Shown here: positions 24,681 through 33,468 of the stretch, piece after piece
Numbering within the stretch: the stretch's first letter is position 1
Layout: each line of letters opens with the position of its first letter
Source of the DNA: Thiofilum sp.
Lineage (GTDB): Bacteria > Pseudomonadota > Gammaproteobacteria > Thiotrichales > Thiotrichaceae
Reading direction: 5' to 3'
DNA: 64,000 nucleotides
Assembly: GCF_016711335.1 (NCBI RefSeq)
Contig: NZ_JADJTF010000001.1
Location: 3,951,837 to 4,015,836 of the forward strand
Made by a program: the position numbers and the translations under genes
Notes under the pieces: generated by a model
What the model was told of the DNA's origin: nothing
Databases searched by the model: none
What the model saw: only the letters and a program-made list of their open reading frames with translations

Positions 24681-25951
24681 CTCTGTACACGACAATTCGC
24701 TTAACTCATTGAATCTTTTTCAAAAGAAAATCGCCTGAGTTTCATCCGTCCATCCTCGATCGCCATGAATTGTGGTGGACAAAGGAACAGAAGCAGCAGC
24801 CTAAGCCTATCCACTTTTTCCCGTACCCTTCCATTCAATAAATCGGTCAAGTAGTCCAAGCCGTAACGGAAGACACTTTGCTCTTTGCGTCCATGTTTTT
24901 TCGTCTTCAAAGGCTTGACGGCTTTTTCCTTCCATTCGCCGACTTTGTGCGCCCAACAGAAGCCAATGGCAAGCAACGCCATCATCTTTTTGATGCGAGG
25001 GGGTTTGGTGAAGTGAGTGGCTTCCATGTGAAAACCACGCCCTTTCAAGCATTGGAACAGGTTTTCAATTTCCCAACGTAGCCGATAAGTGCCAATGGGA
25101 TCAGCCGTGTAGTGGTTGCTGGCGATAATCAACAACTCACCACTGGGCAGCTTTGAGCCACTGAGCCAAACCCATTCCCCGCTAACGTCGCGACGGTGAC
25201 GGAGAACGCGCCGTTTACCCGGCTTGAGGTTGGCAAACAGCGAGCGGACATGCGCCTCTTTTTTGTGTTTGTCGGTCATCAACTGATTACCCTTGATACG
25301 AATCAAGTAGGGAATCTCTTTGGAAGACAACCACTTCCACCATTGACCACCAATAAACTCACGGTCAGCCAACACACCCAAGATGTTGTTGCGCCCGAAT
25401 TGGCTGATAAATCGTTGCAGCAGGGCAATACGTTCACGTTGGTTAGAATTACCGCGTTTGTTCAACACCATCCAGTAAACGGGGATAGCCGCACCTTGGT
25501 AAACAACCGCCAAAGTCAGGAGATTGAGGTTGGATTTGCCCCATTTCCAGTTGGTTCTGTCGAGTGTGAGGTAGTATTGTTGACCACTAAAGGCGAACAT
25601 TCCCATAAGAAAATGGGCAATGTCATTGTAATTAAAGAACACTTGGCTAAAAAAGCGTTGCATCCGTCGATAGCGGGAACCAATGTCGGTGTCAGAATCT
25701 ATGTGTACCGCCAACAACGCCAAATTCATTTGTCGCGCACTCAGCAAAGTATGCAGCATTCCCACAAAACAATCCAAACGGGGCTTGCCCCAACTCAAGT
25801 GGGCTTTTAAACTGTCACGTAGTCCATCGCTCAGATCCATTTTGCTCTCCTGTGTGGTAACTAGAGAGTAAAACATAGGAGCGGTGGACTTTCACCATCT
25901 CCATGACAAACATGCTAAATCAATAAGTTAGTGGTTTTGTCGTGTACAGAG
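24681..25951 (-). mobile_element. IS4-family insertion sequence (1271 bp) with 9-bp target duplication
   Basis: The element is bounded by 15-bp perfect inverted repeats (CTCTGTACACGACAA at the left and its complement at the right) and flanked by identical 9-bp direct repeats TAGATTGAT at 24672-24680 and 25952-25960. It carries a single transposase gene on the minus strand. The intact transposase, perfect ends and perfect target duplication indicate a recent insertion. It interrupts the small exported-protein gene after codon seven. Confidence 0.95.
24701..25840 (-). CDS. IS4-family DDE transposase
   Basis: The start chosen is ATG at 25838-25840, with AGGAGAG just upstream, giving 379 residues. 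The DDE triad is visible as Asp in YLTLDRTNWKWG, Asp in GVLADREFIG, and Glu within the YREK signature of the IS4 family (Y-x2-R-x3-E-x6-K in YRLRWEIENLFQCLK). The C-terminus is basic. There is no frame break, so the enzyme may be active. Confidence 0.95.
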   Translation of the reverse strand: MDLSDGLRDSLKAHLSWGKPRLDCFVGMLHTLLSARQMNLALLAVHIDSDTDIGSRYRRMQRFFSQVFFNYNDIAHFLMGMFAFSGQQYYLTLDRTNWKWGKSNLNLLTLAVVYQGAAIPVYWMVLNKRGNSNQRERIALLQRFISQFGRNNILGVLADREFIGGQWWKWLSSKEIPYLIRIKGNQLMTDKHKKEAHVRSLFANLKPGKRRVLRHRRDVSGEWVWLSGSKLPSGELLIIASNHYTADPIGTYRLRWEIENLFQCLKGRGFHMEATHFTKPPRIKKMMALLAIGFCWAHKVGEWKEKAVKPLKTKKHGRKEQSVFRYGLDYLTDLLNGRVREKVDRLRLLLLFLCPPQFMAIEDGRMKLRRFSFEKDSMS

Positions 25952-25973
25952 TAGATTGATATAAAATCTTCAT
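25952..25973 (-). pseudogene. Severed 5' end of the small exported-protein gene
   Basis: Reading on the minus strand, GAGGGA, a short spacer and ATG AAG ATT TTA TAT CAA TCT lead directly into the right end of the insertion sequence. This is the native start (MKILYQS) of the gene whose remainder is at 24349-24672. The last nine bases are the right copy of the target-site duplication. Confidence 0.8.
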
Positions 25974-26153
25974 ATTACTTCCCTCAACATTCCACCCATG
26001 CACATAAGACTCTGACTTCAGTGTTTATTCAATGTCTAACACATGCCTGATATTTATACACATCACAAACATGAGAATAGCCTTTCCCTGTTCGCTACGC
26101 AGTGCTTTTTTCGCTAGCATGTAGCGCTTCAACTCTTAGGTAAATCATTATTT

Positions 26154-27005
26154 ATGCTTAGCTATCGTCATGCTTTCCATGCGGGCAATCACGCAGATAT
26201 TTTAAAACACGCCGCCCTTACTTTAATTTTAAATAGCCTCAATCAAAAGCCCAAGCCATACTGCTATATCGACACCCATGCGGGAGCGGGGTTATATCGT
26301 TTAGATTCTGAATGGTCTACTAAAACAGGGGAAGCGTCCTTAGGCATTCACAAACTCTGGTCTCATCGAGCACAGTTACCTCAATTAACGACTTATTTTG
26401 CTTGTATCCAAGGCTTAAATCCTAATGCAACACTCAGTTATTATCCGGGTTCACCTTGGATTGCTCAAACATTAGTCAGGTCAACTGAGCAATTGGTTTT
26501 AACTGAATTGCATCCTGATGATAAGAATTTACTCAAAAATAATTTGCGACACTCAAAACAGGTTACTCTAGTAGTTAATGATGGGTTTAAGGAACTACTG
26601 GCGCGTGTCCCTCCCTTACTTAAACGGGGCTTAGTTCTGATTGATCCACCTTATGAGCTTAAGCAAGACTATATGCTGGTAACAGAGACACTAGCCCAAG
26701 CTTATAAGCGTTGGGCAACGGGTATTTATGCGGTGTGGTATCCGATTTTGGCGAGTAAACGTGATCACAGCGACACTATGCTGCGTAAAATTAAGCAAGG
26801 CGCTTATAGCAATTTATTAAAAGTGGAATTGCATGTAAAAGGGGCAAATAGTGATTTTGGTATGTACGGCTCTGGCATGTTGATTGTCAATGCACCGTGG
26901 CAATTAGATACACAACTAGAAAGTATTTTACCCCCCCTAACCAACATACTTGCTCAAGATGAACACGCGAGTTGGACAGTAGAGTGGTTAAAAGCACCAA
27001 CCTAA
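26154..27005 (+). CDS. rlmJ: 23S rRNA (adenine2030-N6)-methyltransferase
   Basis: RlmJ methylates A2030 of 23S rRNA with S-adenosylmethionine. The 283-residue product has the family start (MLSYRHAFHAGNHADILKHA), the SAM-binding region (YIDTHAGAGLY), VLTELHPDD and the catalytic DPPY motif (GLVLIDPPYE). The length is close to the E. coli enzyme (280). It is a monocistronic plus-strand gene between the insertion sequence and the DUF4143 ATPase. Confidence 0.94.
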   Translation: MLSYRHAFHAGNHADILKHAALTLILNSLNQKPKPYCYIDTHAGAGLYRLDSEWSTKTGEASLGIHKLWSHRAQLPQLTTYFACIQGLNPNATLSYYPGSPWIAQTLVRSTEQLVLTELHPDDKNLLKNNLRHSKQVTLVVNDGFKELLARVPPLLKRGLVLIDPPYELKQDYMLVTETLAQAYKRWATGIYAVWYPILASKRDHSDTMLRKIKQGAYSNLLKVELHVKGANSDFGMYGSGMLIVNAPWQLDTQLESILPPLTNILAQDEHASWTVEWLKAPT

Positions 27006-27059
27006 GCAGTATTAATCCTAGTGTAGCTCTGTATCATCGTTACTCTAGTCACTCAAATA

Positions 27060-27107
27060 CTAATCCTGTAAATTATGGGAGTATATTCCTATAATTTACA
27101 GGATTAG
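27060..27107 (+). promoter_or_regulatory. 21-bp-stem hairpin covering the ribosome-binding site of the DUF4143 ATPase gene
   Basis: The arms 27060-27080 and 27087-27107 are inverted repeats matching at 20 of 21 positions (the odd pair is G-U in RNA), with a 6-base loop. The right arm contains AGGA of the ribosome-binding site and ends two bases before the ATG at 27110. In RNA the site would be buried. As DNA the same dyad could be an operator. Either implies tight control of the ATPase. Confidence 0.75.
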
Positions 27108-27109
27108 CT

Positions 27110-28330
27110 ATGTTAAAACGCCATATCCTTGCCGATGTTCAAGCCTATTTGATGCATTTTCCTTCTTTGCTGATTACGGGAGCGCGACAGGTGGGTAAAT
27201 CCACCTTGGCTTTGCAACTAGGTATTGAAAATTATGTGACTTTAGATGACATCGCCACCTATCAAAGCGCAAAAGCAGACCCTAAAGGTTTTATTCTAAG
27301 CCTAACTAAACCTGTGATTATTGATGAAATCCAGCGTGTACCCGAATTATTTGTAGCGATTAAAGAGCAAATTGACTTAGATCGTCGTGCAGGGCAATTT
27401 GTTTTAACAGGCTCTAGCAGTTTACAAGGCTTTCGGGATTTATCGGATTCCTTGGCTGGACGTATTGGCATAGTCGATTTGTATGGCTTTAATCTCAGTG
27501 AGATTTACGCTACTAATTTTAATGTGCTTGATCACTTATTTAGTGATACACACTTTTCTTCACTAGAGCACAGTATTGATATACCCTCACACCTTATCAA
27601 AGGTGGTTTTCCTGAAGTACAAACCATAACGCATGCTAAAACTCGCATGTTGTGGTTTAGTTCTTATATTCGCACTTATATAGAGCGTGATTTACATGAT
27701 GTAGGTAATATTCGTAACTTAGATAGCTTTATGCGCTTGTATTTATTATTGGCATTGCGTAGTGCTAATTTATTAAATAAATCAGAATTGGCTAAAGAAT
27801 CTAGCATAGATACTAAAACCCTAGATAATTATTTGAGTATTTTAAAAAATACTTACCAAGTAGCCGTGCTTAAGCCTTGGTTTACCAATGAAGCTAAACG
27901 CTTAATTAAAATGCCCAAAGTTTTTATGCTAGATACTGGTATTTTGTGTCACTTGCTACGTATTATGGCTACTGATGAGCTAAATCAATCCTTACAACGC
28001 GGCGCGATCTATGAAACTTTTATCCTCAGTGAGTTAGTCAAAGCCAATACTTATGCTAAACAGCCTGTAGATATTAGCTTTTATCGTACTCAGGACGGTA
28101 AAGAAATTGATTTTATTTTAGATAATGGTAAAGGCTTAATTCCAATTGAGGTGAAAGCTGCATATACAGTCACCCTGCAAGACTTTCGTCACATCCAGTA
28201 TTTTATTGAACAGAATCAGGGAAAGGTATTGCAGGGTATTGTATTTTATTCGGGTGACAGAGTACTGCCATTTGGAGAAAAGGATGGAGTAAAATTGTGG
28301 GCAGTACCATTTGGAGTGTTGGCAGGCTAA
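27110..28330 (+). CDS. AAA_14/DUF4143-family ATPase
   Basis: The 406-residue protein has an N-terminal P-loop ATPase with Walker A GARQVGKST near residue 25, Walker B PVIIDEIQR near 67, and a sensor-type Ser in FVLTGSSSLQGF. A winged-helix-like segment (LLNKSELAKESSIDTKTLDNYLSIL) follows. The C-terminal DUF4143 domain has a nuclease-like core (YRTQDGKEIDFILDNGKGLIPIEVKAAY) with a PD-(D/E)XK arrangement. These proteins are widespread in environmental bacteria and have no agreed function. Some are linked to toxin-like or selfish elements. The ribosome-binding site sits in a long hairpin. The gene overlaps aroE by 4 bp at its convergent 3' end. Confidence 0.88.
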   Translation: MLKRHILADVQAYLMHFPSLLITGARQVGKSTLALQLGIENYVTLDDIATYQSAKADPKGFILSLTKPVIIDEIQRVPELFVAIKEQIDLDRRAGQFVLTGSSSLQGFRDLSDSLAGRIGIVDLYGFNLSEIYATNFNVLDHLFSDTHFSSLEHSIDIPSHLIKGGFPEVQTITHAKTRMLWFSSYIRTYIERDLHDVGNIRNLDSFMRLYLLLALRSANLLNKSELAKESSIDTKTLDNYLSILKNTYQVAVLKPWFTNEAKRLIKMPKVFMLDTGILCHLLRIMATDELNQSLQRGAIYETFILSELVKANTYAKQPVDISFYRTQDGKEIDFILDNGKGLIPIEVKAAYTVTLQDFRHIQYFIEQNQGKVLQGIVFYSGDRVLPFGEKDGVKLWAVPFGVLAG

Positions 28331-29166
28331 TTCTTAGCTTTTAATTCCATCATCAATTGTTGCAATACAGGTTGTGTTTCAGGTCGCACACCGCGCCAAA
28401 TATAAAACGCTTCTGCTGCCTGTTCCACTAACATACCTAAGCCATCCACGACTTGATTAGCGCCCTGCTCTGCTGCCCATTGCATAAACACAGTGGGTTT
28501 AGCGCTATACATCATGTCATAACAAAAAGTCTCAGCATTGATGCAAGTGGTGGGTATAGGTGGCAACTCACCCTGCAAGCTCGCCGAAGTACCGTTAATA
28601 ATTACATCAAACCTACCTATTACGGCTTCAAAACTACAACCTGATACTTGACCTAAATCAGCAAAGGCCTGAGCCAACTCATGCGCCTTACTCACAGTAC
28701 GATTAGCAATCACCAGCTCAGCAGGTTGTTGCTCCAATAATGGCTGCAACACTCCACGTACCGCGCCACCTGCCCCTAGGATTAAAATCCGTTTTTGCTT
28801 CAGTACTAAACCTTGATTTTGCATAAGGTCACGAACTAAACCGATACCATCTGTATTAGCCCCCCAAATTGAGCCATCGGCATGAAAACTAAGCGTATTG
28901 ACCGCACCGGCTCGTTCAGCATACGCCGAGCGCTCAGTCGCTAACGTCCAAGCTTCTTGTTTAAACGGTACGGTCACATTGCAACCCTTACCACCCGCTG
29001 CACGAAAGGACTGAACCGTCGCCGTAAAGGCATCAAAAGGAGCTAATAATTTGTCATACTGAAGCGCTTGAGCCGTTTGCTGGGCAAATAAGGTATGAAT
29101 TTGAGGGGATTTACTGTGTTGAACCGGATTACCAATGACTGCATAGTGATCTAGAGTATGTGCCAT
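28327..29166 (-). CDS. aroE: Shikimate dehydrogenase (NADP+)
   Basis: AroE reduces 3-dehydroshikimate to shikimate in aromatic amino-acid synthesis. The 279-residue product shows YAVIGNPVQHSKSPQIHTLFA, the substrate-binding Lys in GCNVTVPFKQEAW, the dinucleotide-binding ILGAGGAVRGVLQPLL, NRTVSKA and the C-terminal VDGLGMLVEQAAEAFYIWRG. No frame problem. It lies 20 bp downstream of truB on the same strand. Confidence 0.96.
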   Translation of the reverse strand: MAHTLDHYAVIGNPVQHSKSPQIHTLFAQQTAQALQYDKLLAPFDAFTATVQSFRAAGGKGCNVTVPFKQEAWTLATERSAYAERAGAVNTLSFHADGSIWGANTDGIGLVRDLMQNQGLVLKQKRILILGAGGAVRGVLQPLLEQQPAELVIANRTVSKAHELAQAFADLGQVSGCSFEAVIGRFDVIINGTSASLQGELPPIPTTCINAETFCYDMMYSAKPTVFMQWAAEQGANQVVDGLGMLVEQAAEAFYIWRGVRPETQPVLQQLMMELKAKN

Positions 29167-29186
29167 GCAAAGCTCACTTAATAAGA

Positions 29187-30104
29187 TTAAAAGACAAATA
29201 CGCGCTTGGGTTGAAGGGTAATATTAGCGCTAATTTCACCTAAACCGATGAAAACACCTGCTTCATCATACAGCTTAATTAATGGCACTGAAGGTTGCTC
29301 ACAACGTATTTTTTGCCCTAGTTGAATCTTAGCTACTTGAGCCTCATGCAAGGTCACACTAGGTAGATGCGGTAAAGCAGCATCCATAGGCAATAAGCAT
29401 TGATCTAAAGCAGCCACGCCACCTTGATCATTTAGCTCACGTAGCTCGTCTAAGCTATAAGTGCGCAGCCCATTAAAAGGATAAACTTCAACACGATGTA
29501 AAGCGGATACATAAGCTCCACAACCTAAGGCTTGCCCTATATCCTCAACCAAAGTACGAATATACGTCCCTTTGCTACAAGACACATCTAGCTTTAAATG
29601 CTGCTCATCAAAATCTACTAGCGTCAGCTCAGAGATTGTGACGGTACGACTAGAACGCTCTACTTCAATCCCTTGCCGTGCTAACTCATACAGCTTTTTA
29701 CCGTCTTTTTTTAACGCCGAATACATCGGAGGGATTTGTTCAATCTCACCTCTAAACGAGGCTAATACGCGCTCTACACTATAACGACTCAACTCTGGAA
29801 TAGGAGCAGGCTCTGAAAGCTCACCTTCGCTATCTCCAGTGGTACTGACTTGCCCTAAAGTGGCGGTGGTGAGATAGCGTTTATCTGCTTCTAATAAATA
29901 CGCAGAAAGCTTAGTAGCTTCCCCAAAACACAAAGGCAACATACCCGAAGCTAGTGGATCGAGACTCCCCGTATGTCCGGCTTTTTCAGCTTTAAGTAGA
30001 AAACGTACTTGTTGCAAGGCTTGGCTACTCGATAAGCCTAACGGTTTATCGAGTAATAAAATACCGTGTACGGGACGGGAAGGAGGGCGACGGGGACGGC
30101 TCAA
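29187..30104 (-). CDS. truB: tRNA pseudouridine(55) synthase
   Basis: TruB makes pseudouridine 55 in the T-loop of tRNAs. The catalytic Asp lies in AGHTGSLDPLASGMLPLCFGEATK near residue 49. GILLLDKPLGLSSSQALQ, YKxL-type KLYELARQGIEVER and CSKGTYIRTLVEDIGQALG are other family blocks. The C-terminal PUA-like part ends LQPKRVFVF. The 305-residue length is normal. It follows rbfA by 3 bp in the conserved nusA-infB-rbfA-truB order. Confidence 0.96.
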   Translation of the reverse strand: MSRPRRPPSRPVHGILLLDKPLGLSSSQALQQVRFLLKAEKAGHTGSLDPLASGMLPLCFGEATKLSAYLLEADKRYLTTATLGQVSTTGDSEGELSEPAPIPELSRYSVERVLASFRGEIEQIPPMYSALKKDGKKLYELARQGIEVERSSRTVTISELTLVDFDEQHLKLDVSCSKGTYIRTLVEDIGQALGCGAYVSALHRVEVYPFNGLRTYSLDELRELNDQGGVAALDQCLLPMDAALPHLPSVTLHEAQVAKIQLGQKIRCEQPSVPLIKLYDEAGVFIGLGEISANITLQPKRVFVF

Positions 30105-30107
30105 GAT

Positions 30108-30506
30108 TCAACTACTTTTAGTATCCACATCCGTCGCGGAATCATCATCGGCATGACGATCACTAGCAACAGCTTGCTCAATCAAACGTGATAACTCATT
30201 ACCTTTAGCCTGAGTATCGTCATAGAAAAAGTGTAAAGTGGGCACTGCTCTTAACTTCATTGCCCGCCCCACTTCGCGCCGTAAAAAACCTGCTGCATGG
30301 TTTAAGGCAATTTCAATATCTTTACCATGCTCAGCATCTAAAGTGTCGAACCATACTTTAGCATGCTCTAGATCTTTACTCAGGGTCACATCTAAGATTG
30401 ACACCATACCGACACGCGGGTCTTTAATCTCATTGCGAATCAGCATAGCTAATTCGCGCTTGAGTTGAGCAGCTACTCGTTCTGAGCGAGAAAACGTCGT
30501 TTGCAT
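30108..30506 (-). CDS. rbfA: 30S ribosome-binding factor A
   Basis: RbfA assists late maturation of the 30S subunit and 16S rRNA processing. The 132-residue product has the KH-like core: SERVAAQLKRELAMLIRNEIKDPRVGMVSILDVTLSKDLEHAKVWF and VPTLHFFYDDTQAKGNELSRLIEQA. The C-terminus is an acidic tail. Its start overlaps the infB stop by one base, so translation is coupled. Confidence 0.95.
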   Translation of the reverse strand: MQTTFSRSERVAAQLKRELAMLIRNEIKDPRVGMVSILDVTLSKDLEHAKVWFDTLDAEHGKDIEIALNHAAGFLRREVGRAMKLRAVPTLHFFYDDTQAKGNELSRLIEQAVASDRHADDDSATDVDTKSS

Positions 30507-33448
30507 TAGGCAATTTTCCGAGCTACTTCAATCTTTTCAAAGACTTCAATCTGATCGCCCACTTGAACGTCGTTATAGTCTTTTACTGCAATACCGCATT
30601 CAGTACCTACCTGAACTTCCTTCACATCATCACGATGACGACGCAATGACTCTAGTTCACCCGTAAAGATCACCACATTATTACGTAATACACGAATTGG
30701 GCTACCACGACGCACCACACCTTCAGTCACTAAGCAACCTGCTACCTGACCAAAGCCAGAGGCACGGAACACATTACGTACTTCAGCCAAGCCGATAAAG
30801 ACTTCACGCGTTTCTGGAGAGAGCATACCGCTCATCGCATCTTTAACATCATTGATCACATCGTAAATAATGCTGTAGTAGCGAATCTCAATATCCGAAT
30901 CTTGGGCTGATTTGCGGGTTGTAGAGTTAGCACGCACGTTAAAGGCAATCACTATCGCTTTCGAGGTCAATGCCATTTCAATGTCGTTTTCGGTCAAGCC
31001 CCCCACACCCGAAGCAATGACACGCACCTCAATTTCAGAAGTAGATAGATTAACCAACTCGCTGCGTAGTGCTTCCACGCTACCTTGCACATCGGCTTTG
31101 ACAATCAAGTTCAATTGAGCACGTTCTGTTGCACCCGCTTGAATCTGATTGAACATATCCAATTTAGCACTGTTCTGAGCAGCAAAACGGGTATCACGTT
31201 GCTTTTCTTTACGCAATTCAGCGATTTCACGCGCTTTACGCTCATCAGTGACTACAATCGCTTCATCACCTGCTTGCGGTGCACCCGTTAAACCCAGCAC
31301 TGCCACGGGAATAGAAGGCCCTGCTTCTTTAACGGAGCGTCCACGCTCGTCAAACATGGCACGTACCCGACCATACTCGGAACCACACAGTAAAATATCA
31401 CCACGACGTAAAGTACCTTCACGTACTAAGACCGTAGCGACTGCACCACGACCGCGCTCCATACTAGCCTCAATCACATGACCTTTAGCAGGCGCATCAA
31501 TCGATGCTTTCAATTCTTGAATTTCTGCGACCAATAATAAGGTTTCTAATAAGTCGTCAACACCTTGACCTGACTTACCGGATACACGTACTACGGGTAC
31601 ATCACCACCCCACTCTTCAGTGAGTACATTGTTTTGGGCGAGTTCACTCAGTACTTTTTCAGGATCAGCTTGCGGCTTATCAATCTTACTAATAGCTACG
31701 ACTATCGGTACTTGAGCATCACGAGCGTGTTTAATCGCTTCTTTGGTTTGCGGCATAACACCATCATCGGCTGCCACAATCAAGACTACGATGTCAGTTA
31801 CTTGAGCACCGCGTGCACGCATTTGACTGAAAGCCGCGTGACCGGGTGTATCCAAGAAAGTCACCGTACCACGCTCAGTCTCCACATGATAAGCACCGAT
31901 ATGCTGAGTAATACCGCCTGCTTCACCTGCTGCTACACGAGTTTTACGAATGTAATCTAGTAAAGAGGTTTTACCATGATCAACGTGACCCATAATGGTC
32001 ACGACAGGAGGACGCGTGACTTCTTCAGAGGTTGCACTAGCCGTTACTTCTGCTAATAAAGAAGCATCATCAACCTCTTTCATAGCAGTGGCTTTGTGCC
32101 CTAACTCTTCAGTAACTAGAATGGCCGTATCTTGGTCGATGGTCTGATTGATTGTGACCATAGTGCCCATTTTCATCATCGCTTTAATGATGTCAGTGGC
32201 ACGAATTGCTAATTTTTGAGCCAGATCAGAGACAACAATAGTCGATGGAATTTCAATCTCACGCACTACGGGAGCAGTAGGACGCTCAAAGCCATGTTTA
32301 GACTCCGCTTTCGCAGTGGCATCAACGCCTTTGCGACCTTGTTTTTTACCACCCTTGCCTTTGGGCATAGGCATAGCATCAATAACATCATCACGATCAC
32401 GGGGATTCTTAGAACGAGCGGGCTTTTTATCACCCTTTTTCTTATCAGTACGCCCTTCGCCTGCTGTTTTTTCTACTTCAACCACTACCTTACTAGGCAC
32501 AACGACTTTAGCGAGTACAGGCTCGACCTCATCATCGGCTTCCACAATTGTAGTACGTGGCGCTAAAGAAGGTTTAGCCTTAGGCTTAGGACGAGAAGGA
32601 CGCCGTTTTAAAGCAGTGGCCGCTTCTTGACGTGCCGCAGCAACAACCGCTTCGCGTTGTTCTAAAGCAGTTAAACCTGATTGATCATTATCGGTCGCAC
32701 TATTATCCGTGCTCGCCGCTGCCGCTGGCGCAGCAGGCACAGAGACAGGAGCAGGCGCCACAACTTCAGGGGCTTTTGCTACGGGTGCGCTAGGCTTTGA
32801 TTCAGCCTTTACTACCTCAGCCACTGGTTTTGCTGGAGTCTCCACCTGAGTAGCAAGCACTTCCGGCGTCGGTGTTACTACGCTTGGAGTATTCACCACG
32901 ACAGTAGGTTTAGTTTCAGGCGCTACCACAGGCTCTACTGGCTCAGGCTCTTTAGCCACTTCGCCTTTCGTAGCCACAGCAGGCTTGCCCGCCATACGCT
33001 TACTTTGCAGTTCACGACGCTCTTGTTCAGCGCGACGAATAATTTCCTCCCGCTCCAAACGCACTTTGCGTGCTGCCTCTAGTTCCTGAGCCTTAGCGGC
33101 TGCCACACTGGATACCGAAGCATTATCGTCTTGGTTACGGTTGAGTACTTTTTTGCGGCGTACTTCAACATTCACAGTCTTATTCGCGTTTTGATTGCGA
33201 CCATGCGAGGGTTGCGCATGAGTAGACTCTTGACTAGCACGACGCTGTATCGTCATTTTACCAGTGCCCTTTTTAACGGCGTTATCGGGGTTTTGTTTCA
33301 TCTTTTCTAGCAGCATTAATTTCTGCTGGTCGGTAATACTATCATCAGGGCCTGTTACACGGATGCCAGCATCCTGTAGGTGGCGTAAGAGAACCTCTAC
33401 AGGGGCTTTAATCATTTCGGCTAACTTTCTAACAGCTATATCTGACAT
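30506..33448 (-). CDS. infB: Translation initiation factor IF-2
   Basis: IF-2 places initiator fMet-tRNA on the 30S subunit. The 980-residue product has the N-terminal IF2_N domain, a long Lys/Ala/Pro/Val-rich linker (about 90-380), and a second IF2_N (IVVSDLAQKLAIRATDIIKAMMKMGTM). The GTPase domain has G1 GHVDHGKTS and G3 DTPGHAAF. The G4 motif reads SKID (VVAISKIDKPQ) where NKxD is usual. Domains II to IV follow, ending VGDQIEVFEKIEVARKIA. It lies 20 bp after nusA and overlaps rbfA by one base. Confidence 0.97.
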   Translation of the reverse strand: MSDIAVRKLAEMIKAPVEVLLRHLQDAGIRVTGPDDSITDQQKLMLLEKMKQNPDNAVKKGTGKMTIQRRASQESTHAQPSHGRNQNANKTVNVEVRRKKVLNRNQDDNASVSSVAAAKAQELEAARKVRLEREEIIRRAEQERRELQSKRMAGKPAVATKGEVAKEPEPVEPVVAPETKPTVVVNTPSVVTPTPEVLATQVETPAKPVAEVVKAESKPSAPVAKAPEVVAPAPVSVPAAPAAAASTDNSATDNDQSGLTALEQREAVVAAARQEAATALKRRPSRPKPKAKPSLAPRTTIVEADDEVEPVLAKVVVPSKVVVEVEKTAGEGRTDKKKGDKKPARSKNPRDRDDVIDAMPMPKGKGGKKQGRKGVDATAKAESKHGFERPTAPVVREIEIPSTIVVSDLAQKLAIRATDIIKAMMKMGTMVTINQTIDQDTAILVTEELGHKATAMKEVDDASLLAEVTASATSEEVTRPPVVTIMGHVDHGKTSLLDYIRKTRVAAGEAGGITQHIGAYHVETERGTVTFLDTPGHAAFSQMRARGAQVTDIVVLIVAADDGVMPQTKEAIKHARDAQVPIVVAISKIDKPQADPEKVLSELAQNNVLTEEWGGDVPVVRVSGKSGQGVDDLLETLLLVAEIQELKASIDAPAKGHVIEASMERGRGAVATVLVREGTLRRGDILLCGSEYGRVRAMFDERGRSVKEAGPSIPVAVLGLTGAPQAGDEAIVVTDERKAREIAELRKEKQRDTRFAAQNSAKLDMFNQIQAGATERAQLNLIVKADVQGSVEALRSELVNLSTSEIEVRVIASGVGGLTENDIEMALTSKAIVIAFNVRANSTTRKSAQDSDIEIRYYSIIYDVINDVKDAMSGMLSPETREVFIGLAEVRNVFRASGFGQVAGCLVTEGVVRRGSPIRVLRNNVVIFTGELESLRRHRDDVKEVQVGTECGIAVKDYNDVQVGDQIEVFEKIEVARKIA

Positions 33449-33468
33449 CTATCTATCCTCTCACAGCG

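Noticed and set aside
25196..25810. Plus-strand 204-codon ORF inside the insertion sequence
   Set aside because: It is antisense to the intact IS4-family transposase, which has clear DDE/YREK motifs.
26085..26140. Possible hairpin with CGCTAC/GTAGCG before rlmJ
   Set aside because: The pairing is short with a long, AT-rich loop and no T-tract. It is not convincing as a terminator or regulatory site.
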